This document shows, piece after piece, positions 17,512 through 26,295 of a stretch of DNA of 64,000 nucleotides (its first letter is position 1; the number at the start of each line of letters is the position of its first letter). Source of the DNA: Thermophagus sp052400625 (GTDB lineage: Bacteria; Bacteroidota; Bacteroidia; Bacteroidales; Marinilabiliaceae). The notes under the pieces were generated by a model, which saw only the letters and a program-made list of their open reading frames with translations, was not told the DNA's origin and searched no databases. A program made the translations under genes and the position numbers. The DNA is taken from assembly GCA_052400625.1 (NCBI GenBank), contig JBQTGH010000012.1; one strand, given 5' to 3'.

Positions 17512-17949
17512 TCAAGCATTTTTCTTCTCCATCATTCCCAACAATTGATCAACTTTGTTCCTTAAATATTCATTTTCTTCTTTCAAAAATTTTATTTCGT
17601 CTTGCAATGCTTGGATTTCCCCTTCCTTTAAAGTAAGCATTTTATCCATAACCTCGTTTTCAATGCTGTAATTATAGGTATTTCCGGTACTAAACCCAGA
17701 CCCATTTCCTGAATCACTAATTTGTTGATTAATAACTACACTCTCCGGTCTCAGCAACTCCTCCAAGCTGGTTTCGAGGACCTCTGCAATTCGTTCTAAC
17801 CGTTCAATATCAAGTTTAGTTTCACCGCTTTCAAGGCTCTGGTAGCTTCTCAGGCTCATACTCAACTTGTCGGCCATATCCTGTTGTCGTAGACCTTTTA
17901 TTTCACGACGACGTTTAATGTTCAGGCGTGCGGTATCCATTATATCCAT
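17512..17949 (-). CDS. XRE-family transcriptional regulator with coiled coil
   Basis: A 145-residue DNA-binding protein. The helix-turn-helix lies in about residues 8-66 (IKRRREIKGLRQQDMADKL ... SLRSYQSLESGETKLDIERL). A linker of the NYSIENEV type leads to a heptad-rich coiled coil at about 105-142, probably for dimerisation. Such proteins are common in Bacteroidota, both as repressors beside defence genes and alone. It precedes the NACHT and RelA/SpoT genes on the same strand with a 231-bp gap, which suggests a separate promoter and possible control of that pair; this is inference. M4 is an alternative start. Confidence 0.85.
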   Translation of the reverse strand: MDIMDTARLNIKRRREIKGLRQQDMADKLSMSLRSYQSLESGETKLDIERLERIAEVLETSLEELLRPESVVINQQISDSGNGSGFSTGNTYNYSIENEVMDKMLTLKEGEIQALQDEIKFLKEENEYLRNKVDQLLGMMEKKNA

Positions 17950-18054
17950 AATTAGTAATGATTAGATGATCAACAATCAATATATGCAAAAAAAACTCGT
18001 GAATTATGCAAAAAATCTGCGTTTGTTGTTGGGTTATAACAAATTAAACCTTTT

Positions 18055-18062
18055 TATATTTG
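18055..18062 (+). promoter_or_regulatory. Candidate -7 promoter box
   Basis: TATATTTG fits the Bacteroidota TAnnTTTG consensus exactly. The only TTG candidates upstream are spaced 23-26 nt away, somewhat long. It would drive the short transcript that ends at the hairpin near 18335. Confidence 0.35.
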
Positions 18063-18083
18063 ACCGATTAAAAATAACAAATA

Positions 18084-18281
18084 TTGGTAACAAAAGCTCA
18101 AAACAATCCGGAAAATTCAAAAAATCCGATCCGTGAAATAAATAATGAATATGCGAAAGCTACAATTGATAGACATATGAATTCTAAGGACACTCAACTG
18201 TTGTTTGGCTCACCTATCGGAAGTCACCAGTTAACAGGAGTACAATGGTTTAACCTAAAAGACACCATGCTTATGAAGTAA
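18084..18281 (+). CDS. Doubtful small open frame before a terminator
   Basis: A 65-codon frame opening with TTG, with no recognisable family, signal peptide or membrane segment. It is listed only because a TAnnTTTG box lies 22 bp upstream and a strong hairpin lies 15 bp after the stop, so the segment looks like a transcription unit. It may equally be a small non-coding RNA or a relic. Confidence 0.2.
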   Translation: MVTKAQNNPENSKNPIREINNEYAKATIDRHMNSKDTQLLFGSPIGSHQLTGVQWFNLKDTMLMK

Positions 18282-18295
18282 GGCGACCAAAGAAA

Positions 18296-18335
18296 AAGCC
18301 TGCTGCAATAGTTTGACGACGAGCAGCAGGCTTAT
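18296..18335 (+). terminator. Hairpin terminator
   Basis: AAGCCTGCTGC pairs perfectly over 11 bp with GCAGCAGGCTT at 18323-18333. The tail (ATTAATC) is a weak T run. It closes the small unit upstream and isolates the next polysaccharide locus. Confidence 0.65.
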
Positions 18336-18766
18336 TAATCAACCAAAAGTAGTTTAATTAACACTTCAAATCTATGAAAAATTTCTCACACTTCATGGGC
18401 GAGTGGCCGGTGTGCGCTGCTTCCCATGCTCCTCCATAAAAAAACTTATCGGGAGTCACACATCTCTTAGAAACCGGGATAAAGGTGAAGCTAAGACAGA
18501 GGGGGTATGAAATATTTTAAGCCATCTGCTTTTAGCTTACCGTTACACTAATTCATCGCATGATGAAAGGTGTCATGCTATGTCTTTTCCTGAAAGAGTT
18601 AATATGTTTTAATGTGGTAATAATGCGTGTTTTACGATGCAGAGAAGCTGTTTTTTCATAAACCTTGACTATCCTGAGGTAGACTCCTTAGACGTGCCTC
18701 CGGATATCATTCCTTTTTACCCACAATTAATAAATATTAATTAAAAAAACAATAAACCAGAGTTTT
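18336..18766. other. Long leader region of the GH13 polysaccharide locus
   Basis: 431 bp without a normal gene. A 21-codon frame at 18374-18439 begins with the same ATGAAAAATTTC as susC. An imperfect palindrome lies at 18670-18706. I recognise no riboswitch. Confidence 0.4.
18670..18706. promoter_or_regulatory. Inverted repeat upstream of susC
   Basis: TATCCTGAGG (18670-18679) and CCTCCGGATA (18697-18706) are complementary at 9 of 10 positions around a 17-nt loop, 60 bp before the susC start. It may be an operator or a leader hairpin. Confidence 0.35.
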
Positions 18767-21760
18767 ATGAAAAATTTCAAAGACCAATTCAGTACCCCGT
18801 GGAAAAATGTACAACGGGTAATTGCGATTCTATGGGTTTTTATGCTCACAGGCATATTTAATCATCTATTAGCCCAGGGAAAAACCATTTCGGGCCATGT
18901 AACCGACGAAAGGGGGGCGCCTTTGCCGGGCGTTACCGTCACCCTAAAAGGAACAACAACTGGTACCATTACCGACATGTCAGGAGATTACATTCTGAGC
19001 GAAGTTCCGGATAATGCCATATTGGTATTCTCCTTTATAGGTATGCAGACTCAGGAGATTGCTACGCATAGCCAAACCCGCATTGATGTCAGTCTTGAAC
19101 CTGCCGTCATTGGTTTGGACGAGGTGGTGGCAGTAGGTTACGGAAGTCTCAGAAAAGCAGATGTCACCGGATCGGTCAACCGCATGGTAAGCAATGCATT
19201 TAATCCCGGCCCCGTCACCAATCCACTGCAACAACTACAGGGTCGCATGACCGGCGTCAATATTACCCAAGCCGGCTCCGATCCCAACGAGACCCCCACT
19301 ATCCGCATCCGGGGTATTAATTCGTTGGCGGGAGGTAACGATCCACTGGTGGTGGTGGATGGCGTTCAGGGAGGTCCGGAATTGTTACAAATGCTGTCGC
19401 CCTCTGGTATTGAGTCGTTTGACATTCTTAAAGATGCCTCATCTTCGGCCATTTATGGTTCCCGGGGAGCAGCAGGAGTGGTCATCGTAACCACCAAAAG
19501 CGGAAAAGCAGGGAAAATGCGGTTGGAAGTAAATAGCATCAGTTCGCTGGAAACAGTCGCCAACAAACCGGACCTAATGAATGCATCCCAGTGGCGCAAT
19601 TATATAGAAAATAACGACGTCAGTGCCTCGGACTATGGAGCCAACACCAATTGGTTCGATGAAATCACCCGCAATGGGTATATCCTTGAGAATAACATCG
19701 CCATCAGCGGTGGCTCTGACAAACTCAACTACAGGGCTTCTCTTGGCTACATCAATCATGAAGGAATTCTTCTTGAATCAGGTTCCGATAAGTTGAACGG
19801 TTCATTAAAAGTACAACAGAAAAATCTGCAAGGGCGTTTGCAAACCACTCTTCACTTGAATATCAATACCACCCAGGGGGATTTTGTGGCTACCGACGAC
19901 TACGACGATATCTACACGGCCTTGGTGGCGGCTTATCAACGCAGGCCCGTTGAACCGGTTTACAACAGCGATGGAAGTTGGTTCTACGATTCCAGTATCT
20001 GGGGGTATGTTAATCCGGTAGCATTACTTAAGGCGTCTCGTAACCAGGGAAACATGGACAGCTATTGGGGAAGTATCAAAACCGAGTACAACCTATTGAA
20101 AGAACTGAAACTGGGTGTGTTTGCCTCCAAACGCAAACATCATAACACATACGGCTACTACCAACCGTCGCATCTCTTTGGTACAAATGGCTATACATAT
20201 CATGGGTTTGCCCAAAAGAGCCAGACGTCGCTTCACGAGAAATTGCTTGATCTGACCATCAATTTCGAAAAAAAACACAATGGCCACCACCTCACCTTTA
20301 CGGGGGTGTATGAATGGCAGCAAACTACCAACGAAGGGTTTAAAGCCATTGGCCGAGACTTTATTTCCGACATCAACGGGTACAATAATCTCGGCAACGG
20401 AAATATCGGAGATGTGCAAAGTGGAGATATTTCCTCTTTCAAGGATGAAAGCACGCTGATATCTTATCTGGCTCGGATAAATTATTCGTACCGTGACAAA
20501 TATTTGCTAACCATGAACATTCGTCACGACGGATCATCAAAGTTGGGAAAAAACAACAAATGGGGGACTTTTCCTTCGGCATCGGTGGCCTGGCGTATTT
20601 CTCAGGAACCGTTTTTGAAGCATTCCTCTTTGATTGACGATCTAAAGCTTCGTGTGGGCTATGGCGAAACAGGAAACCAGGGCGGATTAGTTCCATACCA
20701 ATCGTTAAGATTGCTGGCATCGCAGGGATCAACACTCTTTAACGGAGAATCCGTCACGTTATACGCAACAGCACAAAACGAAAATGAAGACCTGAAATGG
20801 GAGGTCAAAAAAATGGTTAACATAGGCTTGGATTTTCATCTACTGAAAAACCGTCTTATGGGTTCCATCGATTATTACGATGGAACTACCGACAATATGC
20901 TCTACGAATATGCTGTTCCCGTTCCACCGTTCTACACCAACACTTTGTGGGCCAATATTGGAAAAATGAGCAATAAGGGTTTGGAATTTTCGCTGGAATA
21001 TCGTCCTGTGCAGACCGAAAATACATCCTGGTCGATTGGGTTCAACCTCTCAAAAAACGAAAACAAAATAAAATCACTCAATGGCACGCTTAATGGCAAT
21101 GAATTATCTACAGATCTGGTTCCTTACGGATATGTAGACGGGCGTGCAGTATCCTTCCTAAAGGTGGGAGAACCGGTAGGGATATTCTATGTATACAAAC
21201 ATGCGGGTGTCGATGAACAAGGTAATGAGATGCTGGCTGATCTTAATAAGGATGGTAGTGTTACCATTGACCACCGATCACCGGACAGGTATAACGCCGG
21301 AAATCCCCAACCCGATTTCATCTATGGTCTCAACACCACCTTCCGGTACAAGCATTTCGATGCCATGTTGGTTTTCACCGGGTCGCAGGGCAACGACATC
21401 TACAATGGTACATGGAGTCGTCTCAACCGTCTAGGTGAAATCGGAATTCTGAATATGGTTCCGGAGGCAGTGGAAAATGGTATTAAGGTAATGTCCGACT
21501 TCTCCGACCTTTGGATACAAGACGGATCCTTTTTCAGGCTCTCCAATCTTTCTCTGGGATACAATATTCCCGTCAACAACGATGCTATATCTCGCATACG
21601 GCTTTCCTTTACGGCCAATAATCTCTTTGTTATTACCGACTATAAAGGAACTGACCCAGAGATTCAATCCGATGGTTCTGCCGGCTTTGGTATCGACGAT
21701 TTCAATCTTTACCCTCGTTCCAGAAGTTTTGCTTTGGGATTAAACCTCACACTCAAATAA
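18767..21760 (+). CDS. SusC/RagA-family TonB-dependent outer-membrane transporter
   Basis: A 997-residue outer-membrane receptor that imports oligosaccharides with its SusD partner. A signal peptide (to about residue 36, LLAQG) precedes a carboxypeptidase-regulatory-like domain (KTISGHVTDERGAPLPGVTV, about 38-120). The TonB-box region EVVAVGYG and a plug domain with IRIRGINS and SAIYGSRGAAGVVIVTTK follow, then a large beta barrel ending in ALGLNLTLK with a C-terminal hydrophobic residue. SusD follows after 37 bp and a GH13 enzyme comes next. This pairing points to starch or maltodextrin as the substrate, an inference from the enzyme. There is no local regulator or SusE/F homologue. Confidence 0.93.
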   Translation: MKNFKDQFSTPWKNVQRVIAILWVFMLTGIFNHLLAQGKTISGHVTDERGAPLPGVTVTLKGTTTGTITDMSGDYILSEVPDNAILVFSFIGMQTQEIATHSQTRIDVSLEPAVIGLDEVVAVGYGSLRKADVTGSVNRMVSNAFNPGPVTNPLQQLQGRMTGVNITQAGSDPNETPTIRIRGINSLAGGNDPLVVVDGVQGGPELLQMLSPSGIESFDILKDASSSAIYGSRGAAGVVIVTTKSGKAGKMRLEVNSISSLETVANKPDLMNASQWRNYIENNDVSASDYGANTNWFDEITRNGYILENNIAISGGSDKLNYRASLGYINHEGILLESGSDKLNGSLKVQQKNLQGRLQTTLHLNINTTQGDFVATDDYDDIYTALVAAYQRRPVEPVYNSDGSWFYDSSIWGYVNPVALLKASRNQGNMDSYWGSIKTEYNLLKELKLGVFASKRKHHNTYGYYQPSHLFGTNGYTYHGFAQKSQTSLHEKLLDLTINFEKKHNGHHLTFTGVYEWQQTTNEGFKAIGRDFISDINGYNNLGNGNIGDVQSGDISSFKDESTLISYLARINYSYRDKYLLTMNIRHDGSSKLGKNNKWGTFPSASVAWRISQEPFLKHSSLIDDLKLRVGYGETGNQGGLVPYQSLRLLASQGSTLFNGESVTLYATAQNENEDLKWEVKKMVNIGLDFHLLKNRLMGSIDYYDGTTDNMLYEYAVPVPPFYTNTLWANIGKMSNKGLEFSLEYRPVQTENTSWSIGFNLSKNENKIKSLNGTLNGNELSTDLVPYGYVDGRAVSFLKVGEPVGIFYVYKHAGVDEQGNEMLADLNKDGSVTIDHRSPDRYNAGNPQPDFIYGLNTTFRYKHFDAMLVFTGSQGNDIYNGTWSRLNRLGEIGILNMVPEAVENGIKVMSDFSDLWIQDGSFFRLSNLSLGYNIPVNNDAISRIRLSFTANNLFVITDYKGTDPEIQSDGSAGFGIDDFNLYPRSRSFALGLNLTLK

Positions 21761-21797
21761 AAATGATGACATCAAAAAAAAATAAAAAATTACAGCT

Positions 21798-23279
21798 ATG
21801 AAAAAATTCTGTTTGTTTATCAGTACTTTGCTTCTTCTCTTGTCGGCATGTAGCGATCTGGACGAAAAGGTTTACGATCAGATAGAAGCCGATCGCTTTT
21901 ATACCACCGATGAGCAGATCATCAACGCCTTGGCACGTATTTATGCCCAACTGCGCAGCGAAGCCAACCACCAGGGGTATGCCGGAGAAAAAGGATGGTA
22001 CGACCTTAATGAAGTGACCACCGACGAGTTAATGATCCCTGCCCGTGGTGCCTCCTGGCAAGACGGTGGCGTTTGGATGCAATTATACCGGCACAAATGG
22101 ACTCCTTCACACAGTTTTATAGGTGGCACATGGGAATGGCTTTATCAGTCGATCATTGATTGCAACACTGCCCTTGAAGTTTTTGCACTCAACCAATCCG
22201 ATGAACAATATATTGCAGAAGCTCGTGTATTGCGCAGCTTATTCTATTTTCTTCTAATGGATGGCTGGGGAGCCGTACCAATAATTACCGATCGCTCCAC
22301 CCCTTTGTCAGAAATTTCGCAAAGCACCCGCAGTGAAGTATTCGCTTTCATCGAAAAGGAACTTCTTGAAAGCATTCCTCACCTGGGAGAAGAAAAAGAA
22401 GGCCTTTACGGTCGGTTTAACAAAGCTGCAGGCTATGCCCTCTTGGCAAAGGTCTACCTAAATGCAGGGGTTTACACCGGTACAGAGCATTGGTCGGAAG
22501 CTCTTGATGCCTGCAACAAAGTTGAAGAATTGGGTTATGATCTTCACGACGACTACTTCGAACTCTTTGGTGATGAGTGTCCCACTGACGAAGTCCTGCT
22601 TGCCATCCCCATCGATCCGGTACTGGCACCCAAAATGATTTATGAATTCCGAACGCTGGCTTATGAACATGGTCAAGCCTATGGCGTCAGTTCATGGAAT
22701 GGTGCTTGTGTCCATCAAAATTTCCTGCAGAAATATGCAGAGGATGATCTCCGCAAAAACCAGTGGATTTATGGAGAGCCGGTAATCGTAAACGGAGAAG
22801 TAGTAAAAACCGGCAATGGTGAAGATCTTATTTACAATCCCTCCATTGCGAGTCTTGAGAATGCCGGAACTTATGAAGGCGCCCGCAACCTGAAATTTTC
22901 CTTTGAGCTGGCGTCATACAACGGGAACAGCGGCGGTAATGACTTCCCCATATTACGTTTTGCCGATGTATTGTTGATGAGAGCCGAAAGCCAGTTAAGA
23001 CTGGGAAATGAATCATCCGCAAAAGCAGATCTGAATAGGGTACGTCTAAGGGCTGGATTAGAACCCTTAACAGAATCTCTCACGCTCCAAGAGATCCTGG
23101 ATGAGCGAGGCCGAGAACTGTGTTGGGAAGGCTGGAGACGACAAGATCTAATTCGATTTGGGCAATTTGGAATGGCCCACGATTTCATGTCAGGCAGCGA
23201 TAGCCATTATGAACTCTTTCCAATAGCTGAAACTACATTGGCTAATAATCCCAATCTTGTCCAAAACAATGGATACTAA
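21798..23279 (+). CDS. SusD/RagB-family surface glycan-binding lipoprotein
   Basis: A 493-residue lid subunit for the SusC transporter. The lipobox LSAC places the lipidated cysteine at residue 18. It is followed by SDLDEK, the acidic surface-export signal of Bacteroidota lipoproteins. TPR-like helices form the core, and the C-terminus has the family marks: LNRVRLRAGLEPL, RGRELCWEGWRRQDLIRFG and NPNLVQNNGY. It lies 37 bp after susC on the same strand and is followed by the GH13 gene after 215 bp. Confidence 0.93.
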   Translation: MKKFCLFISTLLLLLSACSDLDEKVYDQIEADRFYTTDEQIINALARIYAQLRSEANHQGYAGEKGWYDLNEVTTDELMIPARGASWQDGGVWMQLYRHKWTPSHSFIGGTWEWLYQSIIDCNTALEVFALNQSDEQYIAEARVLRSLFYFLLMDGWGAVPIITDRSTPLSEISQSTRSEVFAFIEKELLESIPHLGEEKEGLYGRFNKAAGYALLAKVYLNAGVYTGTEHWSEALDACNKVEELGYDLHDDYFELFGDECPTDEVLLAIPIDPVLAPKMIYEFRTLAYEHGQAYGVSSWNGACVHQNFLQKYAEDDLRKNQWIYGEPVIVNGEVVKTGNGEDLIYNPSIASLENAGTYEGARNLKFSFELASYNGNSGGNDFPILRFADVLLMRAESQLRLGNESSAKADLNRVRLRAGLEPLTESLTLQEILDERGRELCWEGWRRQDLIRFGQFGMAHDFMSGSDSHYELFPIAETTLANNPNLVQNNGY

Positions 23280-23494
23280 AGAGATGGAATAAATTTTTTG
23301 CTAATGAGGGGGTGAATTCAGGGAGTTTTGCTTTTGGGGAATAACAAAATAAATGCCTGTACTGTTTCTATTTTCTCAATCTTCTCTTTCCTGATTTCAT
23401 CCCTCATTTCTATTGACTAAAAAAAATCATTTTGACACCAGCTCCTGTTTTACTTGATTTTAACACATTGCCTAATCATAAAAGTTATATTATC

Positions 23495-25354
23495 ATGAAA
23501 TCAAAATCATTAACATTCCTTTTGCTAATATTTCTGACGTGTTCCTGTGCCCTTAGCGCAATAGATCCTATTGAGCGCATCGATCCCCCTTTTTGGTGGA
23601 CGGGAATGAAAAACAACAAACTGCAATTGATGATTTACGGTCAAGATATTTCCCACAGGTCTGTTACGATCCATTACCCCGGAGTAAGATTGGATTCCAT
23701 CCACCAGGTGGACAATGCCAACTATCTCTTTCTGGATATAACAATCGGCGCTGAGACACCGGCCGGAACCATGCCTATAAAAGCCGGCAACAACATCTTT
23801 AACTATCCTCTATATCCAAAACCCAACGAAGAAAGACGAAATCAGGGAATAGGGCCTGAAGACCTCATTTATCTCATCATGCCCGATCGCTTTGCGAATG
23901 GAAATCCTCAAAACGATATTATTTCATCGATGGAGGAGACGTCGATATGCAGAGATTCCATGTATTACAGGCATGGAGGCGACCTGCAGGGTATCATTAA
24001 CCACCTGGATTATATCTCAGAACTAGGTGTTACTGCCATTTGGTGCACCCCCGAAGTGGAAAATAATCAACCGGTTACTTCTTATCACGGTTATTCGGTA
24101 ACCGACCACTACAAAATTGATCCCAGGTTGGGTACGAACCAACTGTATCAAAAATACGTGAATTTGTGTCATCAAAAGGGGTTAAAAGTCATCAAAGATG
24201 TAGTTCTCAATCACATTGGTAGCAAACACTGGATGGTAAAAGATCTCCCTATGAGTGATTGGCTCAATGATCCTGAACAGCATCCTCAAAGCACCTATAA
24301 TTGTGACCCTATAATGGATCCCTACGGCTCAGAAAAAGACCGTTTAATCACCCTTAAAGGTTGGATACACCATTCTATGCCAGACTTAAACACCCAAAAT
24401 AAATACGTTCAAAAATACTTGACACAAAATACGATATGGTGGCTAACCTATGCGGGAATTGATGGGATTCGTTTTGATACCTATTTTTACAACGACCCTG
24501 AATTTCTGACACAATGGGCGTCTCAAGTAAAAGAAGAATTTCCTTCGGTTACCATATTCGCCGAAACATGGGTTAACGGGATCGTCAAACAGGCATTTTT
24601 TAATGGTGGCAACACTGTAAACCGTGATCTGGACACACAAATTGACGGTATTACAGACTTCCAGCTTAGGGAGGCCATTCTTACTATGGTCAATAAAATA
24701 CCGCAAGAGTGGAAAAATATATTAACACCCAATATATTCATGAATCCGGTATATGCGACCCTTGCTGCCGATTTTGTTTACAAATCTCCCTCCTACAATC
24801 TGGCATTTCTGGATAATCATGATCTGAGCAGAATATTTTCGGTGGTTGGAGAAGATGTTCGCAAACTCAAAACAGCCCTCACCATATTGCTTACCACCAA
24901 TCGAATACCACAAATCTACTATGGTACCGAAATTGGCATGACAGGATTTTGTAATCCGGACGGTCTGGTACGGAGTGACTTCCCTGGAGGATGGCCTAAC
25001 GATATGGAAAATAAATTTACAAAAGAGGGGAGGACCACCCTGGAAAATGAAATTTTCCATTTTACTAAAAAACTGGCCAATTATCGTAAAAACTCCGATG
25101 CATTAAAATCAGGCAAAATGATGCAATTCTTCCCTATGAATAATATTTATGTATATTTTCGATATACCAACAATCAAATTGTAATGGTGGTCGTCAATTC
25201 CAACGACCATGATGTCTACATTAATGCCAATGACTACACGGAAAGAACAAATGCAGTTTCTGTTGCTCAAAATGTAATAACCGGCGAGAAAATAAATAAC
25301 CTAAAACGCATTCCGGTTCCTGCCTATGAAGCCGTTGTTTTTCAACTGGAATGA
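23495..25354 (+). CDS. GH13 neopullulanase/cyclomaltodextrinase-type alpha-amylase
   Basis: A secreted enzyme of 619 residues that hydrolyses alpha-1,4 links of starch, pullulan or cyclodextrins, as SusA does in the classical starch locus. An N-terminal beta domain of the cyclomaltodextrinase type (about 25-110, PFWWTGMKNNKLQLMIYG) precedes the TIM barrel. The three catalytic acids are visible: D328 (GIRFDTYF), E357 (FAETWVNG) and D443 (LDNHDLSR). A C-terminal beta domain ends the protein. I start at ATG 23495 because a signal peptide begins there (MKSKSLTFLLLIFL); an in-frame TTG at 23432 would add 21 unlikely residues. Confidence 0.92.
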   Translation: MKSKSLTFLLLIFLTCSCALSAIDPIERIDPPFWWTGMKNNKLQLMIYGQDISHRSVTIHYPGVRLDSIHQVDNANYLFLDITIGAETPAGTMPIKAGNNIFNYPLYPKPNEERRNQGIGPEDLIYLIMPDRFANGNPQNDIISSMEETSICRDSMYYRHGGDLQGIINHLDYISELGVTAIWCTPEVENNQPVTSYHGYSVTDHYKIDPRLGTNQLYQKYVNLCHQKGLKVIKDVVLNHIGSKHWMVKDLPMSDWLNDPEQHPQSTYNCDPIMDPYGSEKDRLITLKGWIHHSMPDLNTQNKYVQKYLTQNTIWWLTYAGIDGIRFDTYFYNDPEFLTQWASQVKEEFPSVTIFAETWVNGIVKQAFFNGGNTVNRDLDTQIDGITDFQLREAILTMVNKIPQEWKNILTPNIFMNPVYATLAADFVYKSPSYNLAFLDNHDLSRIFSVVGEDVRKLKTALTILLTTNRIPQIYYGTEIGMTGFCNPDGLVRSDFPGGWPNDMENKFTKEGRTTLENEIFHFTKKLANYRKNSDALKSGKMMQFFPMNNIYVYFRYTNNQIVMVVVNSNDHDVYINANDYTERTNAVSVAQNVITGEKINNLKRIPVPAYEAVVFQLE

Positions 25355-25395
25355 TGTAAGTGTCATCTTTTAAGTTATTTATGAGTTTATGATGC

Positions 25396-25638
25396 GTGGG
25401 CGAATATTATAGAAAGGTTTGGGAAGACCCTCATTTAGCTTATATCGGCACCAACCTTCTCTATGAATTTGGAATTCATAACGACCGAAGCCCAGGAATT
25501 TTCAACCACGTATAATAATAACAAAGTAAGAACAACATAAAAACAATTCGTAAAATTATCTTACAAAGTAAATGGCGCAGAATTATCTTTATCGGCGCCG
25601 TTTATCTTATATGGTTCATTACAGAAATGCATACTTGA
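25396..25638 (+). other. Two short coding-like remnants
   Basis: Two adjacent frames look protein-like but lack credible starts. One (25396-25515) reads EYYRKVWEDPHLAYIGTNLL and onward. The other (about 25537-25638) reads KTIRKIILQSKWRRIIFIGA, followed by a hydrophobic YLIWFI stretch. They may be decayed ends of genes next to the repeat block. No family is recognised. Confidence 0.2.
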
Positions 25639-25649
25639 TAAAAAATATG

Positions 25650-25842
25650 AAGAGATAAATAGTATGGTTCAATTTTTTACTGTTATCCATTTTATTGGCC
25701 TAAAGTTTAGTGGTCTATTGGCTAACGATCTAACAGCTTAACATATTTTCCGACTACGGAGGGGCGACAGAGGAAATGAGATTACAAATCCCAATAAAGA
25801 AAGCGTTGTGGATTAAGGAAATCCAGAACGACGGGGAGTAGG
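25650..25842. repeat. Partial family A plus family B copy
   Basis: A decayed A element (TAAATAGTATGGTTCAATTT, then irregular GGCCTA units) is followed at 25750 by a B copy: ACGGAGGGGCGACAG (hairpin 1 damaged), GAGATTACAAATCCC and CGTTGTGGATTAAGGAAATCC, with one mismatch in the right arm. Confidence 0.7.
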
Positions 25843-25872
25843 GTATTGGTAAGTCCCTTACGCTCACCCCCC

Positions 25873-25905
25873 AACCCCCTGAAGGGGGTGCTCCGGCGCG
25901 CAGAG
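25873..25905. repeat. GC-rich hairpin element C, copy 2
   Basis: CCCCCTGAAGGGGG followed by TGCTCCGGCGCGCAGAGG, the same as the copy at 2744 and in the same position just before GAAG-type units of family A. Confidence 0.75.
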
Positions 25906-26086
25906 GCCAGAAGTTAGAGGCCGGAAGCTGGAAAACAGAAGCCAGAAATAATTAAATGATATAGGTAGAAATAATATAGAAATAAAGTAGATATAAATAG
26001 TTTGGTTTTTAACTAGTTAGAGACATCTTTATTCCAGTAGCCTATTGGCCTATCGACCTAGTAACCTATCGGCTTAATGGCCTATT
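25903..26086. repeat. Dispersed repeat family A, copy with duplicated core piece
   Basis: AGAGGCCAGAAGTTAGAGG leads into the AT-rich core, here with a small duplication (GTAGAAATAATATAGAAATA), then ATCTTTATTCCAGTAG and CCTATTGGC units. Confidence 0.85.
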
Positions 26087-26089
26087 CAA

Positions 26090-26181
26090 AGCGGCGGCAG
26101 AGTGGTAACAGAGAGGAAAATGATATTACAAATCCCAATAAAGGAAAGCATTGTGGATTAAGGAAATCCACAACGACGGAG
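26090..26181. repeat. Three-hairpin repeat family B, last copy
   Basis: GCGGCGGCAGAGTGG replaces hairpin 1. Hairpin 2 is damaged (TGATATTACAAATCCCA). Hairpin 3 has left arm CATTGTGGATT and right arm AATCCACAACG, 10 of 11 bp, with the mismatch a possible G-U pair on one strand. Confidence 0.75.
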
Positions 26182-26220
26182 GGGAACGGAAAAACAGAAC
26201 GACGGGAAGTATCAGAAACG

Positions 26221-26250
26221 AAGGCCCGTGGAATAAATCCTTCGGGCCTT
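26221..26250 (-). terminator. Probable terminator of the nucleoside-hydrolase-like gene
   Basis: AAGGCCCG and CGGGCCTT form an 8-bp stem around 14 nt. On the minus strand the stem is followed by CGTTTCTG, a weak T run. It lies 46 bp beyond the stop of the minus-strand gene. Confidence 0.5.
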
Positions 26251-26295
26251 AGATGCTATCGGTGCAATTTATGATTGCGTTCTCAGAGATGTGAT

